A DNA stretch of 64,000 bases from Sphingomonas sp. PP-F2F-G114-C0414 (GTDB lineage: Bacteria; Pseudomonadota; Alphaproteobacteria; Sphingomonadales; Sphingomonadaceae). The stretch covers positions 62,001-126,000 of the forward strand of contig NZ_RCWT01000011.1 of NCBI RefSeq assembly GCF_003688595.1. The letters run 5' to 3'. Position numbers and translations under genes: made by a program. The notes beneath the pieces are model-generated. The model was not told the origin of the DNA. It worked only from the letters and a program-made list of their open reading frames with translations, and searched no databases. Shown here in pieces: positions 26,073 through 34,906 of this stretch; the first letter of the stretch is position 1, and each line of letters starts with the position of its first letter.

Positions 26073-26510
26073 ATGCGTATCGTTTTCGGACTGGGTGTTG
26101 CCGCTATGGCACTGGCGTCGTGTTCGCAGCCCAAGGAACTCGCCGTGGACGGGGCGTGGGTGCGGCTCGGCGCGGTGACTGGTCGACCGGCGGCAGCATA
26201 TTTTACGGTGCATGGCGGGCCGACCCCGGCGACGCTGATCTCGGTCACCACCGACGTCGCGATCAAGTCGGAGATGCACGAGACGATGGACGAGGGCGGC
26301 CTGTCGACGATGGCGCAGCTGACCCGCGTGGAAATCCCTGCGAAGACGGACGTAACGTTCGCGCCGGGTGGGCGGCATGTGATGCTGTTCAACATGAACT
26401 CGGGGATCAAACCCGCTGATCGCGTGACGCTCACGTTCGCGTTCGCAGATGGGACGCGCATCATAAACAACGCGACCGTGGTCGCGGCGGGGACCCCGGC
26501 GGGTAAGTGA
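26073..26510 (+). CDS. PCu(A)C-type copper chaperone lipoprotein
   Basis: Product of 145 residues. A lipoprotein signal ends at LASC (Cys17). The copper-binding pattern H-X10-M-X21-H-X-M is exact: His69, Met80, His102, Met104. The family (DUF461) carries Cu(I) in the periplasm, often for assembly of the CuA site of cytochrome oxidase. The gene overlaps the following HExxH gene by 4 bp, so the two are translationally coupled. It starts about 50 bp downstream of the divergent dnaK promoter. Confidence 0.93.
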   Translation: MRIVFGLGVAAMALASCSQPKELAVDGAWVRLGAVTGRPAAAYFTVHGGPTPATLISVTTDVAIKSEMHETMDEGGLSTMAQLTRVEIPAKTDVTFAPGGRHVMLFNMNSGIKPADRVTLTFAFADGTRIINNATVVAAGTPAGK

Positions 26511-27010
26511 AGCGCGGACTTACCGAGGCGGAGACGGCGCTCGCGGCATCGGTGTTCGGGGGCGCGATCGATTACTCTTCGGTGAGTTTGGCTCGGAGCA
26601 AATGGGCGTTCTTCCAGCCGCGCGATACGGTGATGGCACCCCGCGGGTGCATCCACTTTCACCCCAAGGGCAATCTGTGGTGCGACGACTTCTCGCAGGC
26701 GAACCTGACGTTGCAGGGGCTGTTCGTCCACGAGATGACGCACATCTGGCAGCACCAGCGCGGCGTGTTCCTGCCCTTGGCGCGGCATCCCTGGTGTCGG
26801 TACGACTATACGTTCCGGCCTGGGGTGGCGCTGCACCGCTACGGCATCGAGCAACAGGGCGAGATCGTGCGGCACGCCTTCCTGCTGCGTGCGGGCGCGA
26901 AGGTGGCGGGCGCGCCGCCGCTCGCGCAGTATGAGACGGTGCTGCCGTTCACGCCCGCTCGTCCCGCCGACACACTTCGTCATCCTGACGAAAGTCAGGA
27001 TCTAGAGTGA
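26507..27010 (+). CDS. HExxH (zincin-like) protein coupled to the copper chaperone
   Basis: Product of 167 residues without a signal peptide. A clear metal-binding HEMTH motif (His75, Glu76, His79) lies in GLFVHEMTHIWQHQRGVF, resembling DUF4157/Vgr-related peptidase-like proteins. The start is a GTG overlapping the previous stop. The last ten residues, RHPDESQDLE, and the stop codon are encoded by the left arm of repeat A4, so the repeat has replaced or extended the natural end. Catalysis is unproven; no third zinc ligand can be named with confidence. Confidence 0.75.
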   Translation: MKRGLTEAETALAASVFGGAIDYSSVSLARSKWAFFQPRDTVMAPRGCIHFHPKGNLWCDDFSQANLTLQGLFVHEMTHIWQHQRGVFLPLARHPWCRYDYTFRPGVALHRYGIEQQGEIVRHAFLLRAGAKVAGAPPLAQYETVLPFTPARPADTLRHPDESQDLE

Positions 27011-27059
27011 CTCAGCGAGACGATCGGGGCTCTGGATCCTGACTTTCGTCAGGATGACG
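26978..27059. repeat. Palindromic repeat, family A, copy 4 (overlaps a gene end)
   Basis: Standard arms except for one change near the left centre (GGATCTAGAG). The left arm is read as codons for the end of the HExxH protein, with a TGA inside the element. Confidence 0.88.
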
Positions 27060-27083
27060 GATTATGCGATGACGAGTCTGGCT

Positions 27084-27323
27084 TCAGAGCCAGTTACGAC
27101 CATCCGGCCCGGCACACCCATAAGGCGGCAACTGGCCCGGGAACCGCGCCTGCATCTTGTGGCAGCCCCAGGCGCGCATCGGCCCCGGTGCATAGCCGTT
27201 CAACGCGATGCCGACCTCGTCATACGGGCTCGAACCCTGCGCGACGTACATGTACCAACGTCCGCCGAACATCACCGCCGCGGCGATGAGCACGACACAA
27301 ACGACCTGGATGATTTTCTGCAT
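27084..27323 (-). CDS. Small membrane-anchored protein of unknown function
   Basis: Product of 79 residues. One N-terminal membrane helix (KIIQVVCVVLIAAAVMFGG) is followed by a periplasmic part with aromatic and Cys residues (RAWGCHKMQARFPG, PPYGCAGPDGRNWL); the two Cys could form a disulfide. The ATG at 27323 with AAGGGG upstream is chosen over one at 27368. No family is recognised. Confidence 0.65.
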   Translation of the reverse strand: MQKIIQVVCVVLIAAAVMFGGRWYMYVAQGSSPYDEVGIALNGYAPGPMRAWGCHKMQARFPGQLPPYGCAGPDGRNWL

Positions 27324-27430
27324 TGAAGACCCCTTTTGTAAACAAGGGCGCCCCGTTGCAGCCAACATGGATCAATTTCAACCACCGATCTGGTAGATCG
27401 AGACCCACCCGATCGGCAGAAATGCGCCGT

Positions 27431-28654
27431 TTACAGCGCGTCGAAATCGATAGGTCGTGTTCTATCAAGCGCTTGCGGTGCCTCTGGCATCGGATATTTC
27501 AACCCGGTCGCGCAGTTGAAAAGTACGACCTTGTCGTCCTCGTCGACCAGCCCGGTGTTCAGCGCCTGATGATACGCCGCCAGCGTCGCGCCGCCCTCGG
27601 GACACAACAGCAGCCCATCCTGCTTCGCCGCCGCGTCAACCGCCTTCAGGATCGCCGGATCGCCGACCGCGAGTGCCTGCCCGCCGCTCTCGCGAACCGC
27701 GCGGAGGATCAGGAAGTCGCCGACCGCTTTCGGCACGCGAATGCCCGCCGCGACCGTGCTCGCATCTTCCCAACGCTCGGCATGCTCCTCGCCCGCCTCG
27801 AACGCGCGGACGATCGGCGCACACCCGCTCGCCTGCACCGCGAACATCTTGGGGCGCTTCGAGCCGATCCAGCCGAGCTTCTCGAGTTCGTCGAACGCCT
27901 TCCACATCCCGATCAGCCCGGTGCCGCCGCCGGTCGGGTAGAAGATCGCGTCCGGCAGTTTCCAGCCGAACTGCGCGGCGAGTTCGAGCCCCATCGTCTT
28001 CTTGCCCTCGATCCGATACGGCTCCTTCAGCGTCGAGAAATCGAACCAGCGGCCCTCCGCGGCGCCCTTGCCGACGATCGCGCCGCAATCGTCGATCAGG
28101 CCGTTGACCCGCCAGACTCGCGCACCCTGCATCGCGATCTCGCGGACGTTGATCTCGGGGGTGTCGTCGGGACAGAACACGATCGTCTCGATCCCGCAGC
28201 GCGTGGCATAGGCCGCCAGCGCGGCGCCCGCATTGCCGTTGGTCGGCATCGCGATCTTTGTGACGCCGAGTTCCTTCGCCATCGCGACGGCCATGACGAG
28301 GCCTCGGGCCTTGAAGCTACCGGTCGGGAGGCGGCCTTCGTCCTTCACGAGCACGTTAGGGCCGCCGGACTTGGTTAGCGGCACCAGCGGCGTCTCGATC
28401 TCGCCGAGGCTGACGATGTTGGCCGTGTAGCGAACAGGGAGCAGTTCGCGCCACCGCCACAGGTCGGTCGGCCGCGCCTCGATCGTGTCGCGAGAAACCG
28501 CGGACCGCACCGCGTCGAGGTCGTAGCGGACGAGCAACGGTCGCCCGGCGCGCGACAGCCCATGAAGCTGGTCCGCCTCATACCGCTCGCCGGTGATCGA
28601 GCATTCGAGATGCGTGACGAAGGTCTCGCGATCGGTGGTGAGGTTCTGGTTCAT
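27431..28654 (-). CDS. thrC: Threonine synthase (PLP-dependent)
   Basis: Product of about 407 residues of the fold-type II PLP family, shorter type of threonine synthase. The PLP lysine is Lys115 in LPTGSFKARG. The phosphate loop (TNGNAGAALAAYA), the PTGGGTGLIG loop, and CPEGGATLAAY all match. It converts O-phosphohomoserine to threonine. An N-terminal C/SITG segment (LECSITGERYEADQL) is common in this subgroup. Some bacteria have a second thrC, so a related PLP lyase role is possible. The start at 28654 follows the family; the upstream frame lies in repeat D3. Confidence 0.88.
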   Translation of the reverse strand: MNQNLTTDRETFVTHLECSITGERYEADQLHGLSRAGRPLLVRYDLDAVRSAVSRDTIEARPTDLWRWRELLPVRYTANIVSLGEIETPLVPLTKSGGPNVLVKDEGRLPTGSFKARGLVMAVAMAKELGVTKIAMPTNGNAGAALAAYATRCGIETIVFCPDDTPEINVREIAMQGARVWRVNGLIDDCGAIVGKGAAEGRWFDFSTLKEPYRIEGKKTMGLELAAQFGWKLPDAIFYPTGGGTGLIGMWKAFDELEKLGWIGSKRPKMFAVQASGCAPIVRAFEAGEEHAERWEDASTVAAGIRVPKAVGDFLILRAVRESGGQALAVGDPAILKAVDAAAKQDGLLLCPEGGATLAAYHQALNTGLVDEDDKVVLFNCATGLKYPMPEAPQALDRTRPIDFDAL

Positions 28655-28670
28655 GGACTGACTTTCAAAT

Positions 28671-28834
28671 CCTCCCCTGCAAGGGGAGGGGGACCAGCGC
28701 AGCTGGTGGAGGGGGCGTGCCGCGGACGTCACGCTCGACGTAAACGTGCCCGGCCGCAGATGGTACTCGGGAGGAGAGCCCCCTCCACCACCAACCAAGC
28801 GGTTGGCGGTCCCCCTCCCCGTTCCGGGGAGGAT
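28671..28834. repeat. Palindromic repeat, family D-like, copy 3 (long)
   Basis: Outer arms CCTCCCCTGCAAGGGGAGGG and CCCCTCCCCGTTCCGGGGAG are themselves hairpins. Inner arms include AGCTGGTGGAGGGGGC and the imperfect complement GCCCCCTCCACCACC. The element is larger than other family D copies and fills the gap between thrC and grpE. Confidence 0.8.
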
Positions 28835-29374
28835 TCAGCCAGCCTTGGCGACGCCGACCATCGCCGGACGCAGCAGGCGGTCCTTGATCATGTAGCCCGC
28901 CTGCATCTCCTGGACGATCGTCCCGGCAGGCTGGTCGCTCGGAATTTCCATCATCGCCTGGTGCTTGTTCGGATCGAGCATCTGGCCCTCCGCCGCGATC
29001 TTGGTGATGCCGTGGCGCTGGAACACGCTCTCCAGTTCGCGACCGGTCGCCTCGAGCCCGGTGACGAGCCCCTTCATCTTGTCGTCCGCGCGCAGGTCCG
29101 CCGGAATCGCCGACAGGCCGCGCGAGAGGTTGTCCGCAACCGACAACACGTCGCGCGCGAACGCGGTCGCGGCGTAGGCACGCGCGTCCTGCGCTTCCTT
29201 CTCGGCACGACGGCGGACGTTCTGGATCTCGGCCTGCGCGTAGAGGACGTTCTGCTTGGCCTCGGCGAGCTGGTTCTCCAGCTCGGCGACGCGGTCGTTC
29301 GCGGCCACTTCGGGCGCGTCTTCAGCGGTCTCTTCGCGCAGGTCTGCAGGCGTGTTCTGGTCGGTCTCGGACAT
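28835..29374 (-). CDS. grpE: Nucleotide exchange factor GrpE
   Basis: Product of 179 residues: an acidic N-terminus, a long coiled coil (AELENQLAEAKQNVLYAQAE), and the beta wing with the signature HQAMMEIPSDQPAGTIVQE and GYMIKDRLLRPAMVGVA. It releases ADP from DnaK. It follows hrcA by about 25 bp with AGGGAAAA as ribosome site; the two are probably one operon. Confidence 0.96.
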   Translation of the reverse strand: MSETDQNTPADLREETAEDAPEVAANDRVAELENQLAEAKQNVLYAQAEIQNVRRRAEKEAQDARAYAATAFARDVLSVADNLSRGLSAIPADLRADDKMKGLVTGLEATGRELESVFQRHGITKIAAEGQMLDPNKHQAMMEIPSDQPAGTIVQEMQAGYMIKDRLLRPAMVGVAKAG

Positions 29375-29399
29375 GGTTTTCCCTATAAATTGGGCCGGC

Positions 29400-30443
29400 T
29401 CAACCCATCAACCGGGCGAGCGTTGCAGCCGTGAAATCCACCATGGGCACGACGCGCGCATAGTTCAACCGCGTCGGGCCTATGACACCGACCACGCCGA
29501 CCACCCGACCGTCCAATCCACGGAACGGTCGCGCGATCACCGAAGACCCTGACAACGCGAACAATTTGGTCTCCGCGCCGATGAAAATCCGCGTCGAATC
29601 TCCGGCGCGCGCGCTATCCAAAAGCGATGCGACTTCCTGCTTTCCCTCGAGATCGTCGAGCAGGTCGCGGACCCGGTCGAGGTCGGCGGCGGCGGCGGCG
29701 TCGATCAGCCGTCCCTGCCCGCGCACGATCAGCACCGGGCGGCGATCCGCATCCTCGCTCCACACCGCGATCCCGCGCTCGACCAGCGTCCGCGCCGCGC
29801 CGTCGAGCGCCGCCTGCCCGTCCGCCAGCTCGCGCTCGATCCGGGTCCGCGCATCGGCCAGCGTCAGGCCGCCGAGCGTCGCCGACATGTAGTTACCCGC
29901 CTCGATCAGCGCGGACGGCGACATACCCTTCGGCAGCGCAATCACGCGATTCTCGACCGAGCCGTCCTCGCTGACCAGCACCGCCAGCGCCTGCTCGGGC
30001 GACAGCGCGACGAACGCGATCTGGCGCAGTTTCAGCTCGCGCTTGGGCACCATCACCAGCCCCGCGCAGGCCGAGAGCCCGGAAAGCGCGAGCGTGGTCG
30101 CGGCGAGCGCCTCCTCGACCGGACCACCGACGCCGGCGCGGGCCTCGATCGTCTGGCGTTCCTCGAACGACGGCTCCATTGCCTGCATCATGCCGTCGAC
30201 GAACAGCCGCAAGCCCCGGTCGGTCGGCATGCGACCGGCGCTGGTATGCGGGCTGGCGAGCAGGCCGAGACCTTCGAGTTCGCCCATCACGCCGCGAATC
30301 GAGGCGGGGGAGAGGCTGAGGCCGGTCAGTTGCGCGATCGTCTTCGACCCGACCGGCGTGCCGCTGGCGAGGTAGCTGTCGACCACCGCGCGAAAAATGT
30401 CGCGCGCGCGATCGGTCAGTTCGGTGACGGGGGGCGTGGCCAT
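29400..30443 (-). CDS. hrcA: Heat-inducible transcription repressor HrcA
   Basis: Product of 347 residues. An N-terminal winged helix (ARDIFRAVVDSYLASGTPVG, then LSPASIRGVMGELEGLGLL, SAGRMPTDRGLRLFV) precedes a GAF-like domain. HrcA binds CIRCE operators and is kept active by GroEL. No CIRCE site is visible near the heat-shock genes here, so its targets (such as groESL) may lie elsewhere. It is divergent from rph with about 260 bp between, mostly repeat A5. Confidence 0.95.
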   Translation of the reverse strand: MATPPVTELTDRARDIFRAVVDSYLASGTPVGSKTIAQLTGLSLSPASIRGVMGELEGLGLLASPHTSAGRMPTDRGLRLFVDGMMQAMEPSFEERQTIEARAGVGGPVEEALAATTLALSGLSACAGLVMVPKRELKLRQIAFVALSPEQALAVLVSEDGSVENRVIALPKGMSPSALIEAGNYMSATLGGLTLADARTRIERELADGQAALDGAARTLVERGIAVWSEDADRRPVLIVRGQGRLIDAAAAADLDRVRDLLDDLEGKQEVASLLDSARAGDSTRIFIGAETKLFALSGSSVIARPFRGLDGRVVGVVGVIGPTRLNYARVVPMVDFTAATLARLMG

Positions 30444-30509
30444 CGCTTTGATCTAAGGCGGATCGACGGGCGTACAAAGAGGGAATGCAAACCCCGCCTC
30501 ACCCCCACC

Positions 30510-30635
30510 CGTCATCCTGACGAAAGTCAGGCTCCAGAGTAACCGAGTGCTGTCCTTCGTGGCTCTGGATCCTGACTTTCGTCAGGATGACGGTGGGCTC
30601 GTCAGGATGACGGGCTCTTTCGTCAGGATGACGGG
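30510..30635. repeat. Palindromic repeat, family A, copy 5 with extra arms
   Basis: A standard element (30510-30592) is followed by two more copies of the arm tip, GTCAGGATGACGGG (30601-30614) and TTTCGTCAGGATGACGGGG (about 30618-30636). One change in the left arm (GGCTCCAG) breaks pairing. It lies between hrcA and rph. Confidence 0.88.
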
Positions 30636-30704
30636 GAAGGCTGGCGAGCGACCAAACGAAAGGCTAGGCAGCGGGCAACCACTCACTCCCGTTAGGATAA
30701 GACT

Positions 30705-31421
30705 ATGCGCCCATCCGGCCGCGCCCCAGACCAGATGCGTGCGATCACGATCGAGCCGCGCTTCACCAAGCATGCCGAAGGCTCCGTCCTGATCGGCTTC
30801 GGCGACACGAAAGTGCTCGTCACCGCCAGCGTCGAGGAGAAGGTGCCGCCATTCATGCGCGGCAAGGGCGAAGGCTGGGTGACCGCCGAATACGGCATGC
30901 TCCCGCGCGCCACCAACACGCGCAACAACCGCGAGGCCGCCAAGGGCAAGCAGTCGGGCCGCACGCAGGAAATCCAGCGGCTGATCGGGCGGTCGCTCCG
31001 CGCGGTCGTCGACCTGAAGCTGCTCGGCGAGCGCCAGATCGTGATCGATTGCGACGTGATCCAGGCGGATGGCGGCACGCGCACCGCGTCGATCTCGGGC
31101 GGCTGGGTCGCACTCCGGCTCGCGATCGACGGCCTGCTGGCGAGCGGCAAGCTGACCGCCGACCCGCTGACGCAGAAGGTCGCGGCGATCAGCTGCGGCA
31201 TCTACCAGGGCAATCCGGTGCTCGACCTCGACTATATCGAGGATTCGGGCGCGGATGCGGATGCGAATTTCGTGCTGCTCGAAAACGGCAACATCGCCGA
31301 GGCGCAGGCGACCGCCGAGGGCGCGACCTATGACGAGGAGGCGCTGCTCCGCCTGCTGCGTCTCGCGCGGATCGGCTGCACGGATATCTTTGCGGCGCAG
31401 TCGAAAGCGGTCGCCAAGTGA
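30705..31421 (+). CDS. rph: Ribonuclease PH
   Basis: Product of 238 residues, the usual length. It trims the 3' ends of tRNA precursors by phosphorolysis. Conserved segments are [66 protein letters not shown] (residues with phosphate-binding Arg), [20 protein letters not shown] and [13 protein letters not shown]. The ATG has AGGAT upstream. It overlaps rdgB by 4 bp. Confidence 0.97.
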   Translation: MRPSGRAPDQMRAITIEPRFTKHAEGSVLIGFGDTKVLVTASVEEKVPPFMRGKGEGWVTAEYGMLPRATNTRNNREAAKGKQSGRTQEIQRLIGRSLRAVVDLKLLGERQIVIDCDVIQADGGTRTASISGGWVALRLAIDGLLASGKLTADPLTQKVAAISCGIYQGNPVLDLDYIEDSGADADANFVLLENGNIAEAQATAEGATYDEEALLRLLRLARIGCTDIFAAQSKAVAK

Positions 31422-32053
31422 TCGGCGAAGGCAAGGAACCGCAGGCGATCCGCAAGCTCCAGCCGGGCAAGCTGGTCATCGCCAGCCACAACAAGGGCAA
31501 GGTGCGCGAGATCGCCGCGTTGCTCGAAGGGCGTGGGCTCGAAGTCGTCTCCGCCGCCGAGCTCGACCTGCCCGAGCCGATCGAGACCGGCACCACCTTC
31601 TTCGCGAATGCCGAGCTGAAGGCGCGCTCGGCCGCCGACCTGTCGGGCTATCCCGCGCTCGCGGACGATAGCGGGCTGTGCGTCGATGCGCTGAACGGCG
31701 ATCCGGGCGTGTACACCGCCGACTGGGCGGAAACGCCGAACGGTCGCGACTGGATGATGGCGATGCAGAAGGTCGAGGACGCGGTGGTCGCAAAGGGCCC
31801 GGAGGCAACGCGCGGCGCACACTTCGTCAGCGTGCTCGCGCTCGCATGGCCCGATGGTCATGTCGAATGGTTCGAGGGCCGCGCCGAGGGGACGCTCGTC
31901 TGGCCGCCACGCGGCAATGTCGGGTTCGGCTACGACCCCGTGTTCGTGCCGCTCGGCTACGACCAGACCTACGCCGAACTCCCGCATGAAACCAAGAATG
32001 CGATCAGCCACCGCAGCGAGGCGTTCAAGCTGCTCGAAGCCGCGGTGTTCTGA
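31418..32053 (+). CDS. rdgB: Non-canonical purine NTP pyrophosphatase (RdgB/HAM1)
   Basis: Product of 211 residues. It hydrolyses dITP, ITP and XTP to monophosphates to keep them out of nucleic acids. [10 protein letters not shown] (substrate loop), [20 protein letters not shown] (metal-binding Asp), [10 protein letters not shown] and the final [10 protein letters not shown] are all family hallmarks. The GTG start overlaps the rph stop. The N-terminus is a little extended ([18 protein letters not shown]) and could begin a few codons later. Confidence 0.96.
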   Translation: MIGEGKEPQAIRKLQPGKLVIASHNKGKVREIAALLEGRGLEVVSAAELDLPEPIETGTTFFANAELKARSAADLSGYPALADDSGLCVDALNGDPGVYTADWAETPNGRDWMMAMQKVEDAVVAKGPEATRGAHFVSVLALAWPDGHVEWFEGRAEGTLVWPPRGNVGFGYDPVFVPLGYDQTYAELPHETKNAISHRSEAFKLLEAAVF

Positions 32054-32091
32054 AAATTTGCAGCGGGAAACCTGCCGCAAACCTCTCTTGT

Positions 32092-32194
32092 CCGTCATCC
32101 TGACGCCTCACCCGTCATCCTGACGAAAGTCAGGATCCAGAGCCATTAAGGGCACCGCCCGTTACTCTGGATCCTGACTTTCGTCAGGATGACG
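32092..32194. repeat. Palindromic repeat, family A, copy 6 with an extra arm
   Basis: A standard element preceded by an additional arm tip CCGTCATCCTGACG (32092-32105). It separates rdgB from the convergent EAL gene. Confidence 0.88.
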
Positions 32195-32207
32195 GTGGAG
32201 GTGTAGT

Positions 32208-33005
32208 TCAGACTGCTAACGCCTGCTTCTCGGGCCACCTCACCGTAGGCAGCGCCTCGAACGCGGGTTTCGCCAACAAATATCCCTGGATGTACCGCAC
32301 GCCGAGACCGCGCAAAGCCTCGAACTCGCCAAGCGTCTCGACCCCCTCGGCGATCACCGTGATTCCCAGCGCGGTGCACATCCGCAGCATGCCCTCGACG
32401 ATCATCCGCCGCGGCAGGCTGGTGTCGATGTCGCGGATCAGTTCCATGTCGAGCTTGATGATATCCGGCTGGAACCGCGCGAGTAGGTTCAATCCCGCAT
32501 GCCCCGCGCCGAAATCGTCGAGCGCGGTGCCAAAACCCATCTTCTGATACGTCGCGATGATGTTCGCGACGTGCGCCGGATCCTGCATTTCCTCGTTCTC
32601 GGTGAACTCGAAGATCAGGCGATCGGTCGGCATGCCCACTGCCGCCGCGGTCTTCAGCGTCAACTGGATGCACGCAGCTGGCGAATAGACCGCGTTCGGG
32701 AGGAAGTTGATCGACAGCCGCGCAGGTGTATCGAGCAGCCCGGCCTTCACCGAAGCCTCGATCGCGCGCACCCGGCATTGCTGGTCGAACGCGTACAGGT
32801 TTGCCGCATCGACCTGCCCTAACACGCTGGCCGCCGACTGGCCTTCGGGACCGCGCACCAGTGCTTCGTAGGCGAAGACGGTCTCGGTCTCGATATCGAC
32901 GATCGGCTGGAACGCCATCGAGAAGCCGAAGGTCAGGCCAGCGCCGTCGCGGCAACCGGCACAGCCACCCGAACGCGGCACATCAGAATGAGATGGTGAG
33001 GTCAT
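32208..33005 (-). CDS. EAL-domain protein (likely c-di-GMP phosphodiesterase)
   Basis: Product of 265 residues, essentially a lone EAL domain. Catalytic-type residues are intact: E47 in YEALVRG, N100 in LSINFLP, E133/E136 in FEFTENEE, D163-D164 in DDFGAG, K184 in KLDMEL and E220 in AEGVET. It should linearise c-di-GMP. A CAGC motif at about 15-18 might bind metal or be redox-active. No sensory domain is attached. It lies between rdgB and the CAP lipoprotein gene, interrupting the common rdgB-hemW pairing. Confidence 0.9.
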   Translation of the reverse strand: MTSPSHSDVPRSGGCAGCRDGAGLTFGFSMAFQPIVDIETETVFAYEALVRGPEGQSAASVLGQVDAANLYAFDQQCRVRAIEASVKAGLLDTPARLSINFLPNAVYSPAACIQLTLKTAAAVGMPTDRLIFEFTENEEMQDPAHVANIIATYQKMGFGTALDDFGAGHAGLNLLARFQPDIIKLDMELIRDIDTSLPRRMIVEGMLRMCTALGITVIAEGVETLGEFEALRGLGVRYIQGYLLAKPAFEALPTVRWPEKQALAV

Positions 33006-33072
33006 TAAGGCAGGTTAACCTCGGTCCACTTAAGAAAGTGCGACCGCCGCCGCGGTCATCGCTTGCTCCAGA

Positions 33073-33630
33073 TCAATACACGCGCTCGCCGACGACGTTT
33101 CCCGGCGGTGAATAGCGACAGACGAGATAGTCGTCGGTCGTGTTGCTCGCCATCGCGCAGCCGACCTGCGTGGAGCCGCGCCAGACGATCTGCGTGTAGT
33201 GCGCGACGTCCTCGAAATTGCCGGTGCGGCTGAAACCGGGGGTCGGCATGTTGATGAAATCGCGCTTCTCGGCGACCCAGTGGCCCATCATCTCGGTGTA
33301 CGCGTACGCATAGCGCGTGCCAGTCCACAGATTCTCGCCTTCGCGCGTCATGCCCTGCGGCTGCGGCGCGTGCGCGAACTTGCGGGTCCGCGCCATCTGC
33401 TCGGCATAGGCCCCCGCTGTCGCCGCCAGCGTATCGCTCCACGTCAGCGGCGCCACGCCGACCGCGGCACGCGCGGCGTTGTGGCCGTCCATCATCGCGG
33501 TCTTGAGCAGCGCCGCCCCGCGGGGGGCCGGCGCCATCGTGTCGCGGCGCTCGACGACGCGTTCCGGACCCTGTGCGCACCCCGCGATCGCGAGCATCGC
33601 GGCAAGCGCCCAACCCAACCGTGCCGTCAT
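33073..33630 (-). CDS. CAP (SCP/PR1)-domain lipoprotein
   Basis: Product of 185 residues. A lipoprotein signal ends at AIAGC (Cys18). The CAP domain follows: HNAARAAVGVAPLTWSDTLA, GENLW, HYTQIVWRGSTQVGCA and YLVCRYSPPGN, i.e. CAP1 and CAP2 signatures including the cavity His and Glu. The bacterial function is mostly unknown; lipid or glycan binding is suggested for relatives. It is divergent from hemW with about 30 bp between. Confidence 0.9.
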   Translation of the reverse strand: MTARLGWALAAMLAIAGCAQGPERVVERRDTMAPAPRGAALLKTAMMDGHNAARAAVGVAPLTWSDTLAATAGAYAEQMARTRKFAHAPQPQGMTREGENLWTGTRYAYAYTEMMGHWVAEKRDFINMPTPGFSRTGNFEDVAHYTQIVWRGSTQVGCAMASNTTDDYLVCRYSPPGNVVGERVY

Positions 33631-33661
33631 TGCGCTTCCTTCGGTCGCCCCGTGCGACCAT

Positions 33662-34846
33662 ATGCGCCAGATAATGCCCGTCTTCGAAACACCAAGCCCC
33701 GACGCTCCTCCAGCGGGCGATCTCGCGCTCTACGTCCATTGGCCGTTCTGCGTATCGAAATGCCCGTATTGCGACTTCAACAGCCATGTTCGCGAGGAGG
33801 TGGATCAGGCTGCGTGGCGCGCCGCACTCCTGACCGATCTCGCACACGAGGCTAGCGTGTTGCCGGGGCGGAAACTGCAGTCGATCTTCTTCGGCGGTGG
33901 CACCCCCTCGCTGATGCCGCCCGCGACCGTCGCCGCGGTACTCGATGCGGCGGAAAAGGCCTGGGGGTTCGCGGAAGGAATCGAGATCACGCTGGAGGCG
34001 AACCCGTCCTCGGTCGAGGCGGCGCGGTTCGCCGACTTGGCGCGCGCCGGGGTGAACCGGGTGTCGCTCGGACTGCAATCGCTCGACGATCAAGCGTTGA
34101 AGTTCCTCGGTCGCGCGCATGACGTCAACGAGGGACAGGCCGCACTCGCTACCGCGCAGAACGTGTTTCCCCGCGTCAGTTTCGACCTGATCTATGCGCT
34201 GCCGGGCCAGCGGCTCGACGACTGGCGCGCCGAACTCGCGCGCGCGCTGAGCCTGGGGACGGAGCATCTGTCGCTGTACCAGTTGACGATCGAAGCGGGC
34301 ACACGGTTCGCGACCGAAGCGCTGGCGGGACGGATCGTGATCCCCGACGGCGACTCGGCGGCCGACCTGTTCGAGGCGACGCGCGCAGATACCGCCGCCG
34401 CGGGGCTGCCCGCGTACGAGACGTCGAACCATGCGCGGCCGGGGTCGGAGAGCCGCCACAATCTCGCTTACTGGCGCTATCAGGATTACGCGGGCATCGG
34501 CCCCGGCGCGCATGGGCGGCGCGGCGGACTGGCGACGGTGCGGCGGAAAAAGCCGGAGAACTGGCTGGCGGCGATCGAACGCAACGGCCACGGCATGGAG
34601 GTCGAGGATCCGCTGACGCCCTCGACGCGCGCTACCGAAGCGTTGCTGATGGGGTTGCGGCTGGCGGAAGGCGTGGATCTGGACCGGATTACCGCGCTGA
34701 ACGCCGGCGTCGTGCCGGTGGATCTGGCTGCGGTGGCTCGGCTTGAGGAGTTGGGGCTGATCGCGCACACGCCGGGCCGATTGCGGGTTACCGAAGCCGG
34801 CGCCCTACTCCTCGACGCGATCCTGCCTGAGATCGTTACCGCCTAA
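33662..34846 (+). CDS. hemW: Heme chaperone HemW (radical SAM)
   Basis: Product of about 394 residues. The radical SAM cluster motif is WPFCVSKCPYCDF (CxxxCxxC), followed by IFFGGGTPSLM, LEANPSSVE and the HemW domain with LTIEAGTRF and a C-terminal winged helix. Of the HemN-like proteins this length and the fourth Cys-position (CPYC-D-F) fit HemW, which binds heme and helps insert it into respiratory proteins, rather than the HemN oxidase. The ATG at 33662 or 33674 could be the start; neither has a strong ribosome site. Confidence 0.92.
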   Translation: MRQIMPVFETPSPDAPPAGDLALYVHWPFCVSKCPYCDFNSHVREEVDQAAWRAALLTDLAHEASVLPGRKLQSIFFGGGTPSLMPPATVAAVLDAAEKAWGFAEGIEITLEANPSSVEAARFADLARAGVNRVSLGLQSLDDQALKFLGRAHDVNEGQAALATAQNVFPRVSFDLIYALPGQRLDDWRAELARALSLGTEHLSLYQLTIEAGTRFATEALAGRIVIPDGDSAADLFEATRADTAAAGLPAYETSNHARPGSESRHNLAYWRYQDYAGIGPGAHGRRGGLATVRRKKPENWLAAIERNGHGMEVEDPLTPSTRATEALLMGLRLAEGVDLDRITALNAGVVPVDLAAVARLEELGLIAHTPGRLRVTEAGALLLDAILPEIVTA

Positions 34847-34847
34847 T

Positions 34848-34904
34848 TTGTTCACCCGCGAAGGCGGGTGCCCAGACTGGGCACCCGCCTTCGCGGGTGA
34901 ACAA
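34848..34904. repeat. Palindromic repeat, family C, copy 2 (compact)
   Basis: Near-perfect palindrome: TTGTTCACCCGCGAAGGCGG on the left and its complement ending TGAACAA on the right, with almost no centre. It separates the convergent hemW and LpoA-like genes. Confidence 0.88.
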
Positions 34905-34906
34905 GC

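Noticed and set aside
25905..30510. CIRCE operator near the chaperone genes
   Set aside because: Looked for TTAGCACTC-N9-GAGTGCTAA before dnaK, dnaJ, grpE and hrcA; not found.
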